This document shows, in pieces, positions 1 to 9,712 of a DNA stretch of 64,000 bases. The position numbers were made by a program, and so were the translations under genes. Numbering within the stretch: position 1 is the first letter of the stretch; each line of letters starts with the position of its first letter. Source of the DNA: Limisphaerales bacterium (GTDB taxonomy: Bacteria > Verrucomicrobiota > Verrucomicrobiia > Limisphaerales > UBA1100). Below the pieces are notes generated by a model that saw nothing but the letters and a program-made list of their open reading frames with translations, ran no database searches and was not told where the DNA came from. The stretch lies in the NCBI GenBank assembly GCA_014382585.1, contig JACNJL010000038.1:83726-147725 (forward strand), given 5' to 3'.

Positions 1-1188
1 TCCGCTCGTAAATGGAAACGCCACCAACGCCGCCGTGCCGCACAAATAAGCGATGGAGGTGATGCGCATCGATTTCCACACGCCACCCATTTTGCGGATG
101 TCCTGTTCCTCGTGGCAACCGTGGATGATACTGCCCGCGCCAAGAAAAAGCAGTGCCTTGAAAAACGCGTGCGTCAGCAAATGGAACATCCCAATCGCCA
201 CGCCGCCCACGCCGAGCCCCACCATCATTAGGCCGAGTTGGCTCACGGTGGAGTACGCAAGAATGCGTTTGATGTCGTATTGCCCAAGCGCAATGAACGC
301 CGCCACCAACGCGGTGAGTGCGCCCACCCAAGCGACCACCGGCAACGTGCCGCCATCGACGAACAGCGGCATCGCGCGCGCCACAAGGAACACGCCCGCC
401 GCCACCATCGTGGCCGCGTGGATGAGCGCGCTCACGGGCGTGGGGCCTTCCATCGCGTCCGGCAACCACACGTGCAGCGGCAACTGGCCGGACTTGCCCG
501 CCGCGCCGCAAAATAAAAGCAAGCTCACCACGGCGGCAGTTTTGAAGCCCAACACTGTGCCGGCCATTCCGGTTTCCAACAGGCCCGCGCCGCCATCGTA
601 GAGCATCAATGTGCCGGTGGATTTGAAGGCCAACAAAATGCCGATGAGAAAACCCATGTCCCCAATCCGCGTGACGATGAATGCTTTTTTGCCGGCGGCG
701 GCGGCTTCGGGTTTATGATTCCAAAAACTGATGAGCAGGTACGACGCCACGCCGACAATTTCCCAGCACATAAACAACAGCAACAAACTGTTGGCCAACA
801 CGAGGCCGAGCATTCCGGCGGCGAACAGCGAAAGGTAACAAAAGAATCGTGCCATCCGTTTGTCGTCCTTCATATAGCCGAAGGAGAAAATGAAAATGAG
901 CAGCCCGACGAACGTGACCATCGCGGCCATCGCACCGGTGAGGGGATCGAGCACGAAACCAAAATTGATCGCGGTACCGCCAACGGCGAGCCATTCGATG
1001 TCGAACGTTTTGTGCGTGTCCGCCGCCATTCCCCACGACTCGTGGCACGCCATCAGCGCGAGCACGCACGAGCCGAGCATCGCCGCGATGGCAATGCCCG
1101 CCGAGCGGCGTCCGCATTGCACGCCGCTCGTGATGGCAGCAGCCACCAACGGCAACAACGGAATCAATGCTAGTGTTTCGAGGGTCAC
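1..1188 (-). CDS. nuoL: NADH-quinone oxidoreductase subunit L, 3' end outside window
   Basis: Proton-pumping antiporter-like membrane subunit of respiratory complex I. 396 codons are visible, open to the window edge. The frame starts with GTG, overlapping the nuoK stop by four bases (GTGA), which is typical of translational coupling. The translation shows repeated membrane helices and the hallmark stretches WEIVGVASYLLI, KKAFIVTRIGDMGF and EGPTPVSALIHAATMV of the proton-antiporter domain, followed by HAFFKALLFLGAGSIIH. It is the last visible gene of the nuo operon; nuoM and nuoN probably follow outside the window. Identification is secure; the GTG start is inferred from overlap and family N-terminus. 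Confidence 0.95.
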   Translation of the reverse strand, partial: MTLETLALIPLLPLVAAAITSGVQCGRRSAGIAIAAMLGSCVLALMACHESWGMAADTHKTFDIEWLAVGGTAINFGFVLDPLTGAMAAMVTFVGLLIFIFSFGYMKDDKRMARFFCYLSLFAAGMLGLVLANSLLLLFMCWEIVGVASYLLISFWNHKPEAAAAGKKAFIVTRIGDMGFLIGILLAFKSTGTLMLYDGGAGLLETGMAGTVLGFKTAAVVSLLLFCGAAGKSGQLPLHVWLPDAMEGPTPVSALIHAATMVAAGVFLVARAMPLFVDGGTLPVVAWVGALTALVAAFIALGQYDIKRILAYSTVSQLGLMMVGLGVGGVAIGMFHLLTHAFFKALLFLGAGSIIHGCHEEQDIRKMGGVWKSMRITSIAYLCGTAALVAFPFTSG

Positions 1189-1496
1189 TCTTCTTTGAGG
1201 GTATCAAGTTGTTCGAGATCCACGGTTTTGAAATGACGGTAAACGGCGATCACCAACGCAAGGCCGACGGCGACTTCAGCGGCGGCGACGGCGATGGTAA
1301 ACAGAGTAAACAGTGGCCCGTGCAGTTCGGCTGGGTTGGGGCTAAATCGCCAAAAGGCGATGAAATTCAGGTTGGCGGCGTTGAGCATAATTTCGATCGA
1401 GAACAGTACCACCACCGCATTGCGCCGCGTAAACGCGCCGAGCAATCCGATGCAAAAAAGCACCGCGCCGAGGATGAGGCAATGCTCAAGCGTCAT
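1185..1496 (-). CDS. nuoK: NADH-quinone oxidoreductase subunit K
   Basis: Small membrane subunit of complex I, 103 residues with three hydrophobic helices, as usual for the family. The conserved glutamate needed for proton translocation lies in SIEIMLNAANLNF. Two ATG codons lie six bases apart (1502 and 1496). An AAGGAGG ribosome-binding site sits six bases before the one at 1496 but directly abuts the other, so 1496 is chosen. The gene start overlaps the end of nuoJ and its stop overlaps nuoL, which indicates one transcript. Confidence 0.94.
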   Translation of the reverse strand: MTLEHCLILGAVLFCIGLLGAFTRRNAVVVLFSIEIMLNAANLNFIAFWRFSPNPAELHGPLFTLFTIAVAAAEVAVGLALVIAVYRHFKTVDLEQLDTLKEE

Positions 1497-2007
1497 CGGC
1501 ATCCTCCTTCTTTTTTTCGCCACCCTGCGAAGCGGCCACCGCGCCGACCAGCGCGGCGGTGAGCAGCAGTGCCAACACTTCAAGCGTGACGACGTACGGA
1601 TTCATCATTTTAAACCCGAGCGCTTTGACCGATGGATTAATCGGTTGGGCGGTTTGCGATAAATCCGCACCCTGAATGGCCGGCAATAAAAGGAACACCA
1701 ACACTGCCAGCGCCGCAGCCCAGCCCCAAAAGCTGCCGCGTGAACTGATGTCGCGCGCGTCGTCGCCCGTGACACGTTCGGTGAGCATAATGGCGAACAA
1801 CAACAGAATGCCCACCGCGCCGATGTAAACGAGAATTTGCACCGCGGCGATGAACTCCGCCATCAACAACAGGAAGAGTCCCGCCAGTGCCGCGAAGAAA
1901 ACCATCAGCGCGAACACGCCGTGGATGAGATTACGCCGCCGTACCGCCATCAGCGCGCCGAGTACGGCAATCACCGCCAACACCCAAAATGTAATTTCCT
2001 GCGTCAT
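1486..2007 (-). CDS. nuoJ: NADH-quinone oxidoreductase subunit J
   Basis: Membrane subunit of complex I, 173 residues. Several membrane helices are visible, including HGVFALMVFFAALAGLFLLL and QILVYIGAVGILLLFAIML, the conserved TM3 region of NuoJ. The C-terminus is charged (KKKEDADDA). The gene overlaps nuoH by four bases upstream and nuoK downstream, so translation is probably coupled throughout this part of the operon. Confidence 0.94.
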   Translation of the reverse strand: MTQEITFWVLAVIAVLGALMAVRRRNLIHGVFALMVFFAALAGLFLLLMAEFIAAVQILVYIGAVGILLLFAIMLTERVTGDDARDISSRGSFWGWAAALAVLVFLLLPAIQGADLSQTAQPINPSVKALGFKMMNPYVVTLEVLALLLTAALVGAVAASQGGEKKKEDADDA

Positions 2008-3161
2008 TCAGCGTATAAATATTCGCGCGGTTTGGCGGTGGAACGGCTGACGTTATTCAACCCCCAGGCCATCACATACAGCAGCACTAAACTCGCCGTC
2101 CATGCGCCAACCTTTGCGACAGGCCCAGAGTAAGCATCCATCACATGATGCGACAGACCGGCAAGCAGGATGTTTGCAATGGATAGTGGTAGCAAAAATT
2201 TCCACGCGAATGCCATTAGCTGATCCACGCGCAAACGCGGAAGTGTGCCGCGCAGCCAAATCATCACGGCGATCAACCCGAAGATTTTAGCAATAAACCA
2301 CACCACGGAAAGCCACGGCGCGGCCGCCAAGAATGGCCCGTCGCCTGCACCAAGGAAGAGCGTCACGGCCAAGCCGCTGATGGCGAACATCGCGATGTAT
2401 TCGCCAAGGAAAAAGAGCGCGAACTTGAAGCCGCTGTACTCGGTGAAATAGCCGGCGATGATCTCGCTTTCAGCTTCAGGAAGATCAAAGGGCGAGCGAT
2501 TAGTTTCCGCCAGTGCGGCGATGAAGAAAACAATGAAGGCCGCAAGCCCCCACGGGCTGAAGACAAACCAGTTGAACCCGGCTTGCGCGGTGGCAATTTC
2601 TTTGGCGTTCAAGCTGCCAACCATCATCACCACGATCACGGCAGACAAGACGAGCGGGATTTCGTAGCTGACCATTTGCGCCACGGCACGCATTCCGCCG
2701 AGCAGGGAGTATTTGTTGCGCGAGGCCCAGCCGGCCATAAAAATAGCGAGCGTGTTGAGGCCGGTGATGGCAAAGAAAAAGATGATCGCGCTATCGAGCA
2801 AGAATGCCTGAACATTGCCGGACATAAGTTTACCCCACGGAAACTCAAGCGGCAGAAAACAAAGAATGAGCATCGCGGGAATGAGCGCGAGGATGGGGGC
2901 GAGCAAGTGGAACAAGCGATCCGCGCCGCGCGGCACGATGTCTTCCTTGAAAATCATTTTGATGCCGTCGGCCGCGGGTTGGCCAAGGCCAAAGAGACTG
3001 ACGCGCGTGCAGGGCACGCCGATTTTGTTGGGGCCAATGCGGTTTTGAATTCGCGCGAGGGCTTTGCGTTCCATCCACGTGGTAAAGGCAAAGAGCGACG
3101 GGAAAATCACCAGCAACGGCACGGTGGCGATGAGGATGTCGATGATGAGCTGAAAACTCAT
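2004..3161 (-). CDS. nuoH: NADH-quinone oxidoreductase subunit H
   Basis: Membrane subunit of complex I at the junction with the peripheral arm, forming part of the quinone chamber. 385 residues, with the family motifs RIQNRIGPNKIG, GLGQPAADGIKMIFKED and SPFDLPEAESEIIAGY in the expected order and about eight membrane helices. It follows nuoI with a four-base overlap. In most bacteria nuoH precedes nuoI; here the order is reversed. Confidence 0.95.
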   Translation of the reverse strand: MSFQLIIDILIATVPLLVIFPSLFAFTTWMERKALARIQNRIGPNKIGVPCTRVSLFGLGQPAADGIKMIFKEDIVPRGADRLFHLLAPILALIPAMLILCFLPLEFPWGKLMSGNVQAFLLDSAIIFFFAITGLNTLAIFMAGWASRNKYSLLGGMRAVAQMVSYEIPLVLSAVIVVMMVGSLNAKEIATAQAGFNWFVFSPWGLAAFIVFFIAALAETNRSPFDLPEAESEIIAGYFTEYSGFKFALFFLGEYIAMFAISGLAVTLFLGAGDGPFLAAAPWLSVVWFIAKIFGLIAVMIWLRGTLPRLRVDQLMAFAWKFLLPLSIANILLAGLSHHVMDAYSGPVAKVGAWTASLVLLYVMAWGLNNVSRSTAKPREYLYAE

Positions 3162-3853
3162 TCGGCGTCCTCCTTAGCTTTTGCTTCGGCGGCGGCTTTT
3201 GCCTTGGCTTCCGCAGCCGCTTTAGCTTTTTCGGCGGCGGCTTTTTTCTTGGCTTCTTTGGCGGCTTTATCGGCGGCCATTTTTTGGTCTCGCGTGGCGG
3301 CTTCTTGCGGGTGAATTTTGTGGTAGTAATCGTTGCTCTTCAGCAAATCATCGCGGCGCACAAGCAACCCGCCAAACCGATTGGGCGTGCTTAGCTCGAA
3401 CTGGCTGTTCATCACGATGGCGTCGAACGGGCAAACCTCCACGCAAATCTGGCAGCTCATACAAACGGAAACATCAATGTCAAACTTGGCGGGATAAAAC
3501 TGCGCCTTGTTGTCGGACCGCTCCGTTTTGTCTTCGCTCTTCTCGATGTAAATGCATTGCGGCGGACACTCGCGCTCGCAGATTTGGCAGGCCACGCAGC
3601 GGATGGTGTCCATCGGCTCGCCGGTATCGTGCAGCAGCATTGGGAAGTTGCGGCTGTAATGATTGACCGTGGTGGTATCGCGCAGTTGCTCGCCTTCTTC
3701 CTTGGGATACTCGCCGATGCTTTGGGGCAATTTATCCTCGGGGCGCCAATCGTAATCATTGGTGATGAGGCGTTCCTTGTAAAAATAGGAACCCACAAAA
3801 TTCCGCAAGGTTACCGCCATTCCCTTGAAAATTCCGCCGCCGAGTATGCTCAT
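3158..3853 (-). CDS. nuoI: NADH-quinone oxidoreductase subunit I with Ala/Lys-rich tail
   Basis: Peripheral-arm iron-sulfur subunit of complex I. 231 residues. Two ferredoxin-type 4Fe-4S motifs are visible: C86, C89, C92, C96 ([12 protein letters not shown]) and C131, C134, C137, C141 ([12 protein letters not shown]). These would carry clusters N6a and N6b. Beyond about residue 185 there is a long tail built almost only of Ala, Lys and Glu, probably a charged helix, which ordinary NuoI proteins lack. Overlaps nuoD and nuoH by four bases each. Confidence 0.94.
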   Translation of the reverse strand: MSILGGGIFKGMAVTLRNFVGSYFYKERLITNDYDWRPEDKLPQSIGEYPKEEGEQLRDTTTVNHYSRNFPMLLHDTGEPMDTIRCVACQICERECPPQCIYIEKSEDKTERSDNKAQFYPAKFDIDVSVCMSCQICVEVCPFDAIVMNSQFELSTPNRFGGLLVRRDDLLKSNDYYHKIHPQEAATRDQKMAADKAAKEAKKKAAAEKAKAAAEAKAKAAAEAKAKEDAE

Positions 3854-5001
3854 CGATCCACCTCCCCGAGCACGATGTCGATGCTGCCGAGAATGACGAC
3901 GGCGTCAGCAATTTTGCCGCCGAGACACATCTCGCGCAGCACCGTGAGATTGATGAGTGACGGCGGCCGCACGCGGTAGCGGTAGGGCTTGGTGGTACCG
4001 TCGGCGATGAGATAAAATCCAAGCTCGCCTTTGGGGCCTTCGATGCGGCCGTAGGTTTCGGCGGGTTTGGGCTTAAACACTTTGGACACTTTGCCGATGA
4101 TATCGCCTTCGGGAATGTCGGCGAGGGCTTGTTTCAAAATCGCGATGCTCTCGCGCATCTCGAGCATTCGAATCATAAATCGATCGTAGCAATCGCCGGT
4201 GTCGCCATCGGTGTAAGGCACGCGAAATTTGAACCGATCGTAAATGCCATAAGCGTCCACTTTGCGGAGGTCATAATTCACGCCGCTGGCGCGCAACATC
4301 GGGCCGGTGATGCCGGCATTGATGGCCAGTTCGCGTGATAAATTCCCGACACCCTGCGTGCGACTGAGGATGATTTCGTTTTCGCAAAGGAGCTGTTCGT
4401 ACTCGTCGAGGAACGCAGGGAAGCGATCGACCAATTCCCGCGTGCGGTTGAGCCAACCTTCGGGCACATCATTGCGGAGGCCGCCAAAGCGGAAGTAATT
4501 GCACATCATCCGCGCGCCGCTGGCTTGCTCGAAGAGATCGAGAATTTTTTCTCGCTCGCGGAAGGCGTACATCAACGGCGTGCCCAGTGCGCCGAGGTCG
4601 TTCACAAAAAAACCGACGAGCGTCACGTGATTCACCAAGCGCGTGAGTTCGGCCATGATGACGCGCAGATATTCCGCGCGCTCGGGCACCTCGACATCCA
4701 CGAGCTTTTCTGCCGCCAACGCGTAGGCCCAATTGTTGGTCATGCTGTTAAAATAATCGAGCCGATCGGTGAAGGGCATGCTCGAAAGGTAGCTCATATT
4801 TTCCGCGAGCTTTTCGTGATTGCGATGCAGGTAGCCAAACACCGGTTTCAGGTCCACCACCGTTTCGCCGTCGAGCTTCACGTCCATCCGAAACACGCCG
4901 TGCGTGCTCGGATGATGCGGCCCCATCGAGATTTCCAGCAGACTGGTTTCCAAACCTTCCTGCTGCAGCAGCTCGTAATTGGGCGCGGTGGCGGTGCTCA
5001 A
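3850..5001 (-). CDS. nuoD: NADH-quinone oxidoreductase subunit D
   Basis: 49-kDa-type subunit that lines the quinone site of complex I. Family motifs [22 protein letters not shown] and the C-terminal [12 protein letters not shown] are all present. The start is placed at TTG 5001, overlapping the nuoC stop (TTGA), with a GGGGGAAGG ribosome-binding site upstream; this gives 383 residues beginning (M)[15 protein letters not shown]. An in-frame ATG at 5061 would extend it by 20 residues into nuoC and is less likely. nuoC and nuoD are separate genes here, not fused. Confidence 0.94.
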   Translation of the reverse strand: MSTATAPNYELLQQEGLETSLLEISMGPHHPSTHGVFRMDVKLDGETVVDLKPVFGYLHRNHEKLAENMSYLSSMPFTDRLDYFNSMTNNWAYALAAEKLVDVEVPERAEYLRVIMAELTRLVNHVTLVGFFVNDLGALGTPLMYAFREREKILDLFEQASGARMMCNYFRFGGLRNDVPEGWLNRTRELVDRFPAFLDEYEQLLCENEIILSRTQGVGNLSRELAINAGITGPMLRASGVNYDLRKVDAYGIYDRFKFRVPYTDGDTGDCYDRFMIRMLEMRESIAILKQALADIPEGDIIGKVSKVFKPKPAETYGRIEGPKGELGFYLIADGTTKPYRYRVRPPSLINLTVLREMCLGGKIADAVVILGSIDIVLGEVDR

Positions 5002-5561
5002 ATGATGACCTTCCCCCGTTGGTGTTTCTCCAAAATTTCGGCATGCGGCGTGGGCTCCCATTCGTAATCGAAAGGCTCGGCGTAATCGCGCCGCATCGGG
5101 TGGCCTTCAAATTCGTCCCACATCAAAATGCGGCGTTGATCCGGATGGCCTTTGAAATTCACGCCGAACAAATCGTACACCTCGCGCTCCTGCAAATCGC
5201 AACTGCGCCAAACCGGCGTGAGCGATTCCGCCACCGCACCCTCGCGACCGGTGCGTTGTTTGATGACCAGCGGACCGGTTTTGTTAGCGATGGAATAAAG
5301 ATGATAGACCACATCAATGCGGCCGGCCTCGGTGCGTGTCACGGTTTCGGTTTCGCCGGCGTCGTTGGTGATTTTTTCTTTCACTTCGCGCTCGAGGTAA
5401 TCTACGCCGGTGACGTTGCTGCAATAATCCCAGCCACTGGCGAGCAGCCACTCGGCGATGGTACGCGCATTTGCGGCGGGCAAAATCACCGCGCCCGCAG
5501 CTTCATCCCATCGCGCCTCGGGGAATTCTTTCAGCAATGATTCGCGGCAAACTTCGCTCAT
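4998..5561 (-). CDS. nuoC: NADH-quinone oxidoreductase subunit C
   Basis: 30-kDa subunit of the complex I peripheral arm, 187 residues. The signature [17 protein letters not shown] is followed by [18 protein letters not shown], the standard C-terminal motif of the family. Near residues 60-75 there is a short charged insertion ([16 protein letters not shown]) between core strands. Start overlaps the nuoB stop by four bases. Confidence 0.94.
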   Translation of the reverse strand: MSEVCRESLLKEFPEARWDEAAGAVILPAANARTIAEWLLASGWDYCSNVTGVDYLEREVKEKITNDAGETETVTRTEAGRIDVVYHLYSIANKTGPLVIKQRTGREGAVAESLTPVWRSCDLQEREVYDLFGVNFKGHPDQRRILMWDEFEGHPMRRDYAEPFDYEWEPTPHAEILEKHQRGKVII

Positions 5562-6223
5562 GCGGTGACTTCTTTCTCCTCCGGGGCATCAGGTGCATTT
5601 GGATTTTCCGGCGGCGACCATACTTCGGGATTGAACGGCGGCTCGAGATCCGTGCCTGTAAAACGCGGCACGGGATATTGCCGGCGACCCTCAGTGAAGG
5701 CGGGATCATCCTCAATTTTCATCCCGCGAATTTTTTCCTGCAAATAATTAAGCGACTGCAAAACCGCCTCCGGCCGTGGCGGACAACCCGGCAAATAAAC
5801 GTCCACGGGGATGTAACGGTCGATGCCCTTCAGCACGTTGTAGCCTTGCTTGAATGGCCCGCCGGAAATCGCACACGCGCCCATCGCAATCACCCATTTG
5901 GGCTCGGGCATTTGATTGTAAATCCGCACCACTTGCGGCGCCATTTTTTTGGTGACCGTGCCGGAGACAATCATCAAATCCGCCTGCCGCGGCGTGGGGC
6001 GAAACACCTCCGAACCAAACCGCGAGATGTCAAAACGCGAAGTCGCCGAGGCAATCATCTCGATCGCGCAACACGCCAGCCCAAACGTCAGCGGCCACAC
6101 CGAACCGCCGCGCGCCCAGTTGTAAAGAAAATCCACCTTCGATACGATCACCCCCGCCCGCTCCAACTCCGAGCGCGTGGTGTCGTCGAGGTCCATTCCG
6201 ACGTTTATGTTTTCGGTCGTCAT
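5558..6223 (-). CDS. nuoB: NADH-quinone oxidoreductase subunit B
   Basis: PSST-type subunit of complex I that holds cluster N2, the electron donor to quinone. 221 residues. The four cluster ligands are visible: the tandem pair C51-C52 ([10 protein letters not shown]), C117 (GACAISGG) and C147 (PGCPPRPEA). The C-terminus extends beyond the core family with a Pro/Glu-rich stretch of about 50 residues. Four bases separate it from nuoA upstream. Confidence 0.95.
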   Translation of the reverse strand: MTTENINVGMDLDDTTRSELERAGVIVSKVDFLYNWARGGSVWPLTFGLACCAIEMIASATSRFDISRFGSEVFRPTPRQADLMIVSGTVTKKMAPQVVRIYNQMPEPKWVIAMGACAISGGPFKQGYNVLKGIDRYIPVDVYLPGCPPRPEAVLQSLNYLQEKIRGMKIEDDPAFTEGRRQYPVPRFTGTDLEPPFNPEVWSPPENPNAPDAPEEKEVTA

Positions 6224-6227
6224 GAGT

Positions 6228-6626
6228 TTATTTCCAAGTCAGCACACCTTTGATCCACAAATAAATCAAACTCTCCGCCAGCAACAAAATGAAAACCCCC
6301 ATCGCCAGAAACGCCCCGAAGGACAGCCCCGTGAACGCCACCGCCCACGGATAAATAAACACCGCCTCAATATCAAAAATCACAAACGCCAGCGCGTACA
6401 AATAATACTGCACGTTGAACTGCACCCAAGGATCGCCTTTTGATTCCAACCCGCACTCAAAGGTGGATTGCTTGATATCGTTCGGTTTGCGCGGCGCGAG
6501 AATGGCCGAGAGAATCAACGGCCCGCACGCAAAGCCCACCGCCATAACAGCCATCACGCCCAGCAAAAGATATTGGGCATACGGCGTCGGCGCTGTCGCG
6601 TCGGCGATTAGCAAAATGGTTTGCAC
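6228..6626 (-). CDS. nuoA: NADH-quinone oxidoreductase subunit A
   Basis: First gene of the complex I operon. 132 residues with three membrane helices and the conserved loop [12 protein letters not shown], which lies near the quinone entrance. The N-terminus [20 protein letters not shown] is hydrophobic. The gene is divergent from trpS, with about 140 bases between the two starts that should hold the operon promoter. Confidence 0.94.
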   Translation of the reverse strand: MQTILLIADATAPTPYAQYLLLGVMAVMAVGFACGPLILSAILAPRKPNDIKQSTFECGLESKGDPWVQFNVQYYLYALAFVIFDIEAVFIYPWAVAFTGLSFGAFLAMGVFILLLAESLIYLWIKGVLTWK

Positions 6627-6764
6627 CCCTCAGGTCGTGTCCGCCCTTGCAGACGCGCGGTTTGTAGCACGCCGCTCCGAAATGAAAAGCCCGATTTGTT
6701 CCCAACTCATCCGAACGAATCGAACCGCTTGAACCCCCCGCCCCGCCCTGCTACCGTCCGCGCT
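6627..6764. other. Divergent nuoA/trpS intergenic region
   Basis: 138 bases between the divergent starts of nuoA and trpS. Both promoters must lie here or just inside the genes. No T-box, attenuator or other structured leader for trpS was recognised by eye, and no convincing -35/-10 pair could be assigned. Confidence 0.4.
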
Positions 6765-7730
6765 ATGCGAATTTTATCGGGCATCCAACCCTCCGGCGCA
6801 CTACACATCGGCAACTATTTCGGTATGATGCAGCCCGCCATAGAATTGCAAAACGAAGGCGAGGCCTATTATTTCATCGCCGACTACCACTCGATGACCT
6901 CGCTCTTTGACGCCGAGCAACGGCGCCAGAATACGCAGGATGTGGCGCTGGATTTCCTCGCGTGCGGACTGGACCCGGCCAAGGCGGTGTTCTTCCGCCA
7001 GAGCGATGTGCCCGAAGTCACTGAGCTGACCTGGCTGCTCACCACGCTCACGCCCATGCCGATGCTGGAGAATTGCCACAGCTATAAGGACAAGCTCGCC
7101 AAAGGTCTCAAGCCCAACCACGGCCTGTTCGCCTATCCCGTGCTGATGGCGGCGGATATTTTGATCTACGACAGCAACCTCGTGCCCGTGGGCCGCGATC
7201 AGAAACAACACGTGGAGGTCACGCGCGATATTGCCGGGAAATTTAATCAGACTTACGGCGAAACTTTTGTGATTCCTGAACCGCGCATCCGCGCCGATGT
7301 CGCCGCTGTGCCCGGCTCCGATGGCCAAAAGATGAGCAAAAGCTATGACAACACCATCGAGATTTTTGGAAATGAAAAGCCGCTGCGCAAAAAAATAATG
7401 CGCCTGGTCATGGACAGTCGGCCGCCCGAAGAACCCAAGCCCGATGCGGACCAAAACATCGCCATCCAGTTACTCAAGCTATTTGCCTCCGACGACGTCG
7501 CCCAAACCACCGAGGATCAACTCCGCGCCGGCGGTTACGGCTACGGCGATCTCAAGAAAACGCTCTTCGAGCACTACTGGGAACATTTCGCTGCTGCCCG
7601 CGCCCAACGCGCCGAGCTGGAAAACAACCTCGATTACGTGAATCAGGTCCTCCGCGAAAGCGCCGAAAAAGCCCGCGCACTGGCTACAACAGTGGTAGAC
7701 CGCGCCAAGAAAAATTGTGGGTTGAGTTAG
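6765..7730 (+). CDS. trpS: Tryptophan--tRNA ligase
   Basis: Charges tRNA-Trp with tryptophan; cytoplasmic class I aminoacyl-tRNA synthetase. 321 residues, the usual length for bacterial TrpRS. The ATP-binding motif HIGN is at residues 14-17 (GIQPSGALHIGNYFG) and the KMSKS loop at 189-193 (GQKMSKSYDN). The start is set at the ATG that gives MRILSGIQPSG, the canonical N-terminus; upstream in-frame codons would add an unrelated leader. It ends four bases before the convergent lipoprotein gene. Confidence 0.97.
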   Translation: MRILSGIQPSGALHIGNYFGMMQPAIELQNEGEAYYFIADYHSMTSLFDAEQRRQNTQDVALDFLACGLDPAKAVFFRQSDVPEVTELTWLLTTLTPMPMLENCHSYKDKLAKGLKPNHGLFAYPVLMAADILIYDSNLVPVGRDQKQHVEVTRDIAGKFNQTYGETFVIPEPRIRADVAAVPGSDGQKMSKSYDNTIEIFGNEKPLRKKIMRLVMDSRPPEEPKPDADQNIAIQLLKLFASDDVAQTTEDQLRAGGYGYGDLKKTLFEHYWEHFAAARAQRAELENNLDYVNQVLRESAEKARALATTVVDRAKKNCGLS

Positions 7731-7734
7731 GCGG

Positions 7735-8277
7735 TTACTTCGTGGGGTTGCTGTGGATGAAGCACTTCGGCAATGCCTTTTGGAGCTGGTCAATCTGAGC
7801 CTTTGTGAGGTCCGGGTTGCCTGTAATCCAAAGATGTTTTAACTGCGTAAGCTTCTCCAAACCCTTCAGTTCGGTCAGTTTACACATTGAGAGGTCCAAA
7901 TCTTCCAGTTTTTGGAGCTCCCCCAAACCTGTCGGCAATTTGGTCAGGTTTTTATCGTTTATTACTAGTGACTTTAATGCCGGAAGCTTCTCCAGATCTT
8001 TCACATCGGTCAGTTTACTTTCAGCGATGGTTAGCTTAGTCACTTTCCCTAAATCGGCCGAGGTGAGGTCGCCCGTGGATTTTTCGAGTTCATACCGAAT
8101 CGCCGCCTCAATCATGGAGTTGTCGATGGTAACTATAAAAACTGGAGCTAGTTCTGGATTCTTAGTCTCTCTCTCCAGGGCCTTCTTTTCTGGATTCTTA
8201 ACCTCTCCCTCTGGGGCTTCCTTTTTCCCACACCCCACCAACGTCACTGCCGCAATGATCAATAGAATCTCCCTCAT
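7735..8277 (-). CDS. Leucine-rich-repeat lipoprotein
   Basis: 180-residue predicted lipoprotein. A short signal peptide ends in the lipobox LVGC (Cys16), followed by a Lys/Glu-rich linker. From about residue 70 the sequence carries leucine-rich repeats of about 22 residues (for example LEKLPALKSLVINDKNLTKL, LQKLEDLDLSMCKLTELKGL). Such repeats mediate protein binding; no enzymatic domain is seen. The start was chosen for the signal peptide and an upstream AAAGGT. It lies 10 bases after the 8288-9154 gene on the same strand, so the two are probably cotranscribed. Partner and role are unknown. Confidence 0.8.
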   Translation of the reverse strand: MREILLIIAAVTLVGCGKKEAPEGEVKNPEKKALERETKNPELAPVFIVTIDNSMIEAAIRYELEKSTGDLTSADLGKVTKLTIAESKLTDVKDLEKLPALKSLVINDKNLTKLPTGLGELQKLEDLDLSMCKLTELKGLEKLTQLKHLWITGNPDLTKAQIDQLQKALPKCFIHSNPTK

Positions 8278-8287
8278 GTCTTTACCT

Positions 8288-9154
8288 TTATTTCCACCTC
8301 TCAACTTCCTTTAAAATTTCTTCCCGCGAACATTTCGGACGCAATACTGCGCGCGCGCGGTATTTATATTCTTTATTCACCTCATACTTGGGCACAATAA
8401 ACTGCCAATCCCACGCGGGGTTGGTGGTGTTGAATTCCTTGTTAAATCCTCCGCCACTGGGTGAATGGGTGAGGCGAATGCCTTCAGGCTTTTCAAAGAT
8501 CAGGATATACACCAGGTCCTCAAAGTTGCCGTAGTAAAAGGGCCGTGAATAGCGCATGCGGGAGTAGTTCTTAAAGAGCGCATCCCGGCTACCTTCCTTC
8601 CAGCTCAGCTTAAAGTCATCGCCTTGGGCCAGCACGGTGCTTTCATCATCATGCTCTTGGGTGCAGAGCTGCATCCACATATCTTCCGTGGGTCGCCAAC
8701 CGCCTTTAAAATAAATGCTCTTATCGATCGGCGCATTGATGTAGCTGGCCCAAAAGAGGCCGAACCAACCCCGCTCGTGTACGTGCTGGCGCGGGATGCA
8801 ACGGAATTCGATATCGATATAGTGCGGCGCGCGCAGGCTAAAAGTCGTCCAGCTCTCCATATGAAAAGTCGGCGTGGGCGGCTGATGCAGCTCGGCGGTG
8901 TGGTCGTTGAGCTTGCGGAAGGTCATCGGCGCCCGGCGCGGTTCAAAGAACACATCCCGCCCGCCAAACTCCGTCTCGCCATTGAACACATGCTCCAGAT
9001 TCAGCCCGGCAATCCCGGGCACAAACACGCTGCGGGTGCTGTTTTTGTGCCGCAGACTCCAGAGGCCGTTGTACCCGGCGCGATGGCCCTCATGCGCGGC
9101 GTTGTCGCCGATCACGGCAGTGAGATCCCCCACGGAAAAGGTGTCATGCGCCAT
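8288..9154 (-). CDS. Conserved hypothetical protein, probable beta-sandwich
   Basis: 288 residues without signal peptide or membrane helix. The sequence is rich in aromatic residues and short strand-like segments (YNGLWSLRHKN, VFVPGIAGLNLEHVF, RAPHYIDIEFRCIP), which suggests a beta-rich fold. I do not recognise a defined family. Coding is supported by its length, codon usage like its neighbours and a close operon-like position before the leucine-rich-repeat lipoprotein. The gene is divergent from the rhodanese. Confidence 0.75.
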   Translation of the reverse strand: MAHDTFSVGDLTAVIGDNAAHEGHRAGYNGLWSLRHKNSTRSVFVPGIAGLNLEHVFNGETEFGGRDVFFEPRRAPMTFRKLNDHTAELHQPPTPTFHMESWTTFSLRAPHYIDIEFRCIPRQHVHERGWFGLFWASYINAPIDKSIYFKGGWRPTEDMWMQLCTQEHDDESTVLAQGDDFKLSWKEGSRDALFKNYSRMRYSRPFYYGNFEDLVYILIFEKPEGIRLTHSPSGGGFNKEFNTTNPAWDWQFIVPKYEVNKEYKYRARAVLRPKCSREEILKEVERWK

Positions 9155-9299
9155 GGCCTGATTCTGTCAGCAGGTCCATCCGATGCGAGTAAAAAAGGTT
9201 GCGCATTTGACGTGAATGATTAGGCTCCCACGCAAGTCCAACGTGACAATCCCGCTGCCTCTGGCGTCCGGGGAACAACTGAAAACCCAAAAAAAAGAT

Positions 9300-9686
9300 A
9301 TGAAAAAACTGTTATCTCTCATTGCAATCGCGGTTCTCGCGATTAACGTGCAGGCCGGCGAATACCCGGACATCAGCATCGGCGACCTCGAAAAAGCCAT
9401 CAAGGCCGGCAAGGTAGTCGTCATCGACGTGAACGGCGCGAAGTCTTTCACCAAACGCGGGCACATCCCCGGCGCGGTAGCCTTCAAAGACGCGAAAAAC
9501 CTGGCCAAGCAATTGGAAAAATCCGATAAAGACACCCTCGTGGTGGCTTACTGCGGCGGCCCCAAGTGCAATGCTTACAAGCGTGGCGCATCGGTGGCAG
9601 CGGATCTCGGCTTCAAAAACGTGAAGCACCTTTCCGCGGGCATCTCCGGCTGGATCAAAGCCGGCAAAAAGCTCGAGAAGAACTAA
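9300..9686 (+). CDS. Exported rhodanese-like protein
   Basis: 128-residue single-domain rhodanese with a signal peptide (MKKLLSLIAIAVLAINVQAG). The rhodanese pattern is clear: VVVIDVNGAKSFTKRGHIPGA, then the active-site loop YCGGPKCNA with the candidate catalytic Cys85 and a second Cys90. Rhodaneses move sulfane sulfur or sense oxyanions; the substrate here cannot be read from sequence. The start was chosen for the signal peptide. A strong terminator follows 26 bases after the stop, so the gene is probably monocistronic. Confidence 0.88.
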   Translation: MKKLLSLIAIAVLAINVQAGEYPDISIGDLEKAIKAGKVVVIDVNGAKSFTKRGHIPGAVAFKDAKNLAKQLEKSDKDTLVVAYCGGPKCNAYKRGASVAADLGFKNVKHLSAGISGWIKAGKKLEKN

Positions 9687-9712
9687 AACTTTTTCGACAA
9701 CAAAAAATCACA

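Noticed and set aside
6627-6764. T-box or trp attenuator upstream of trpS
   Set aside because: No antiterminator motif, leader peptide with Trp codons or terminator stem could be found.
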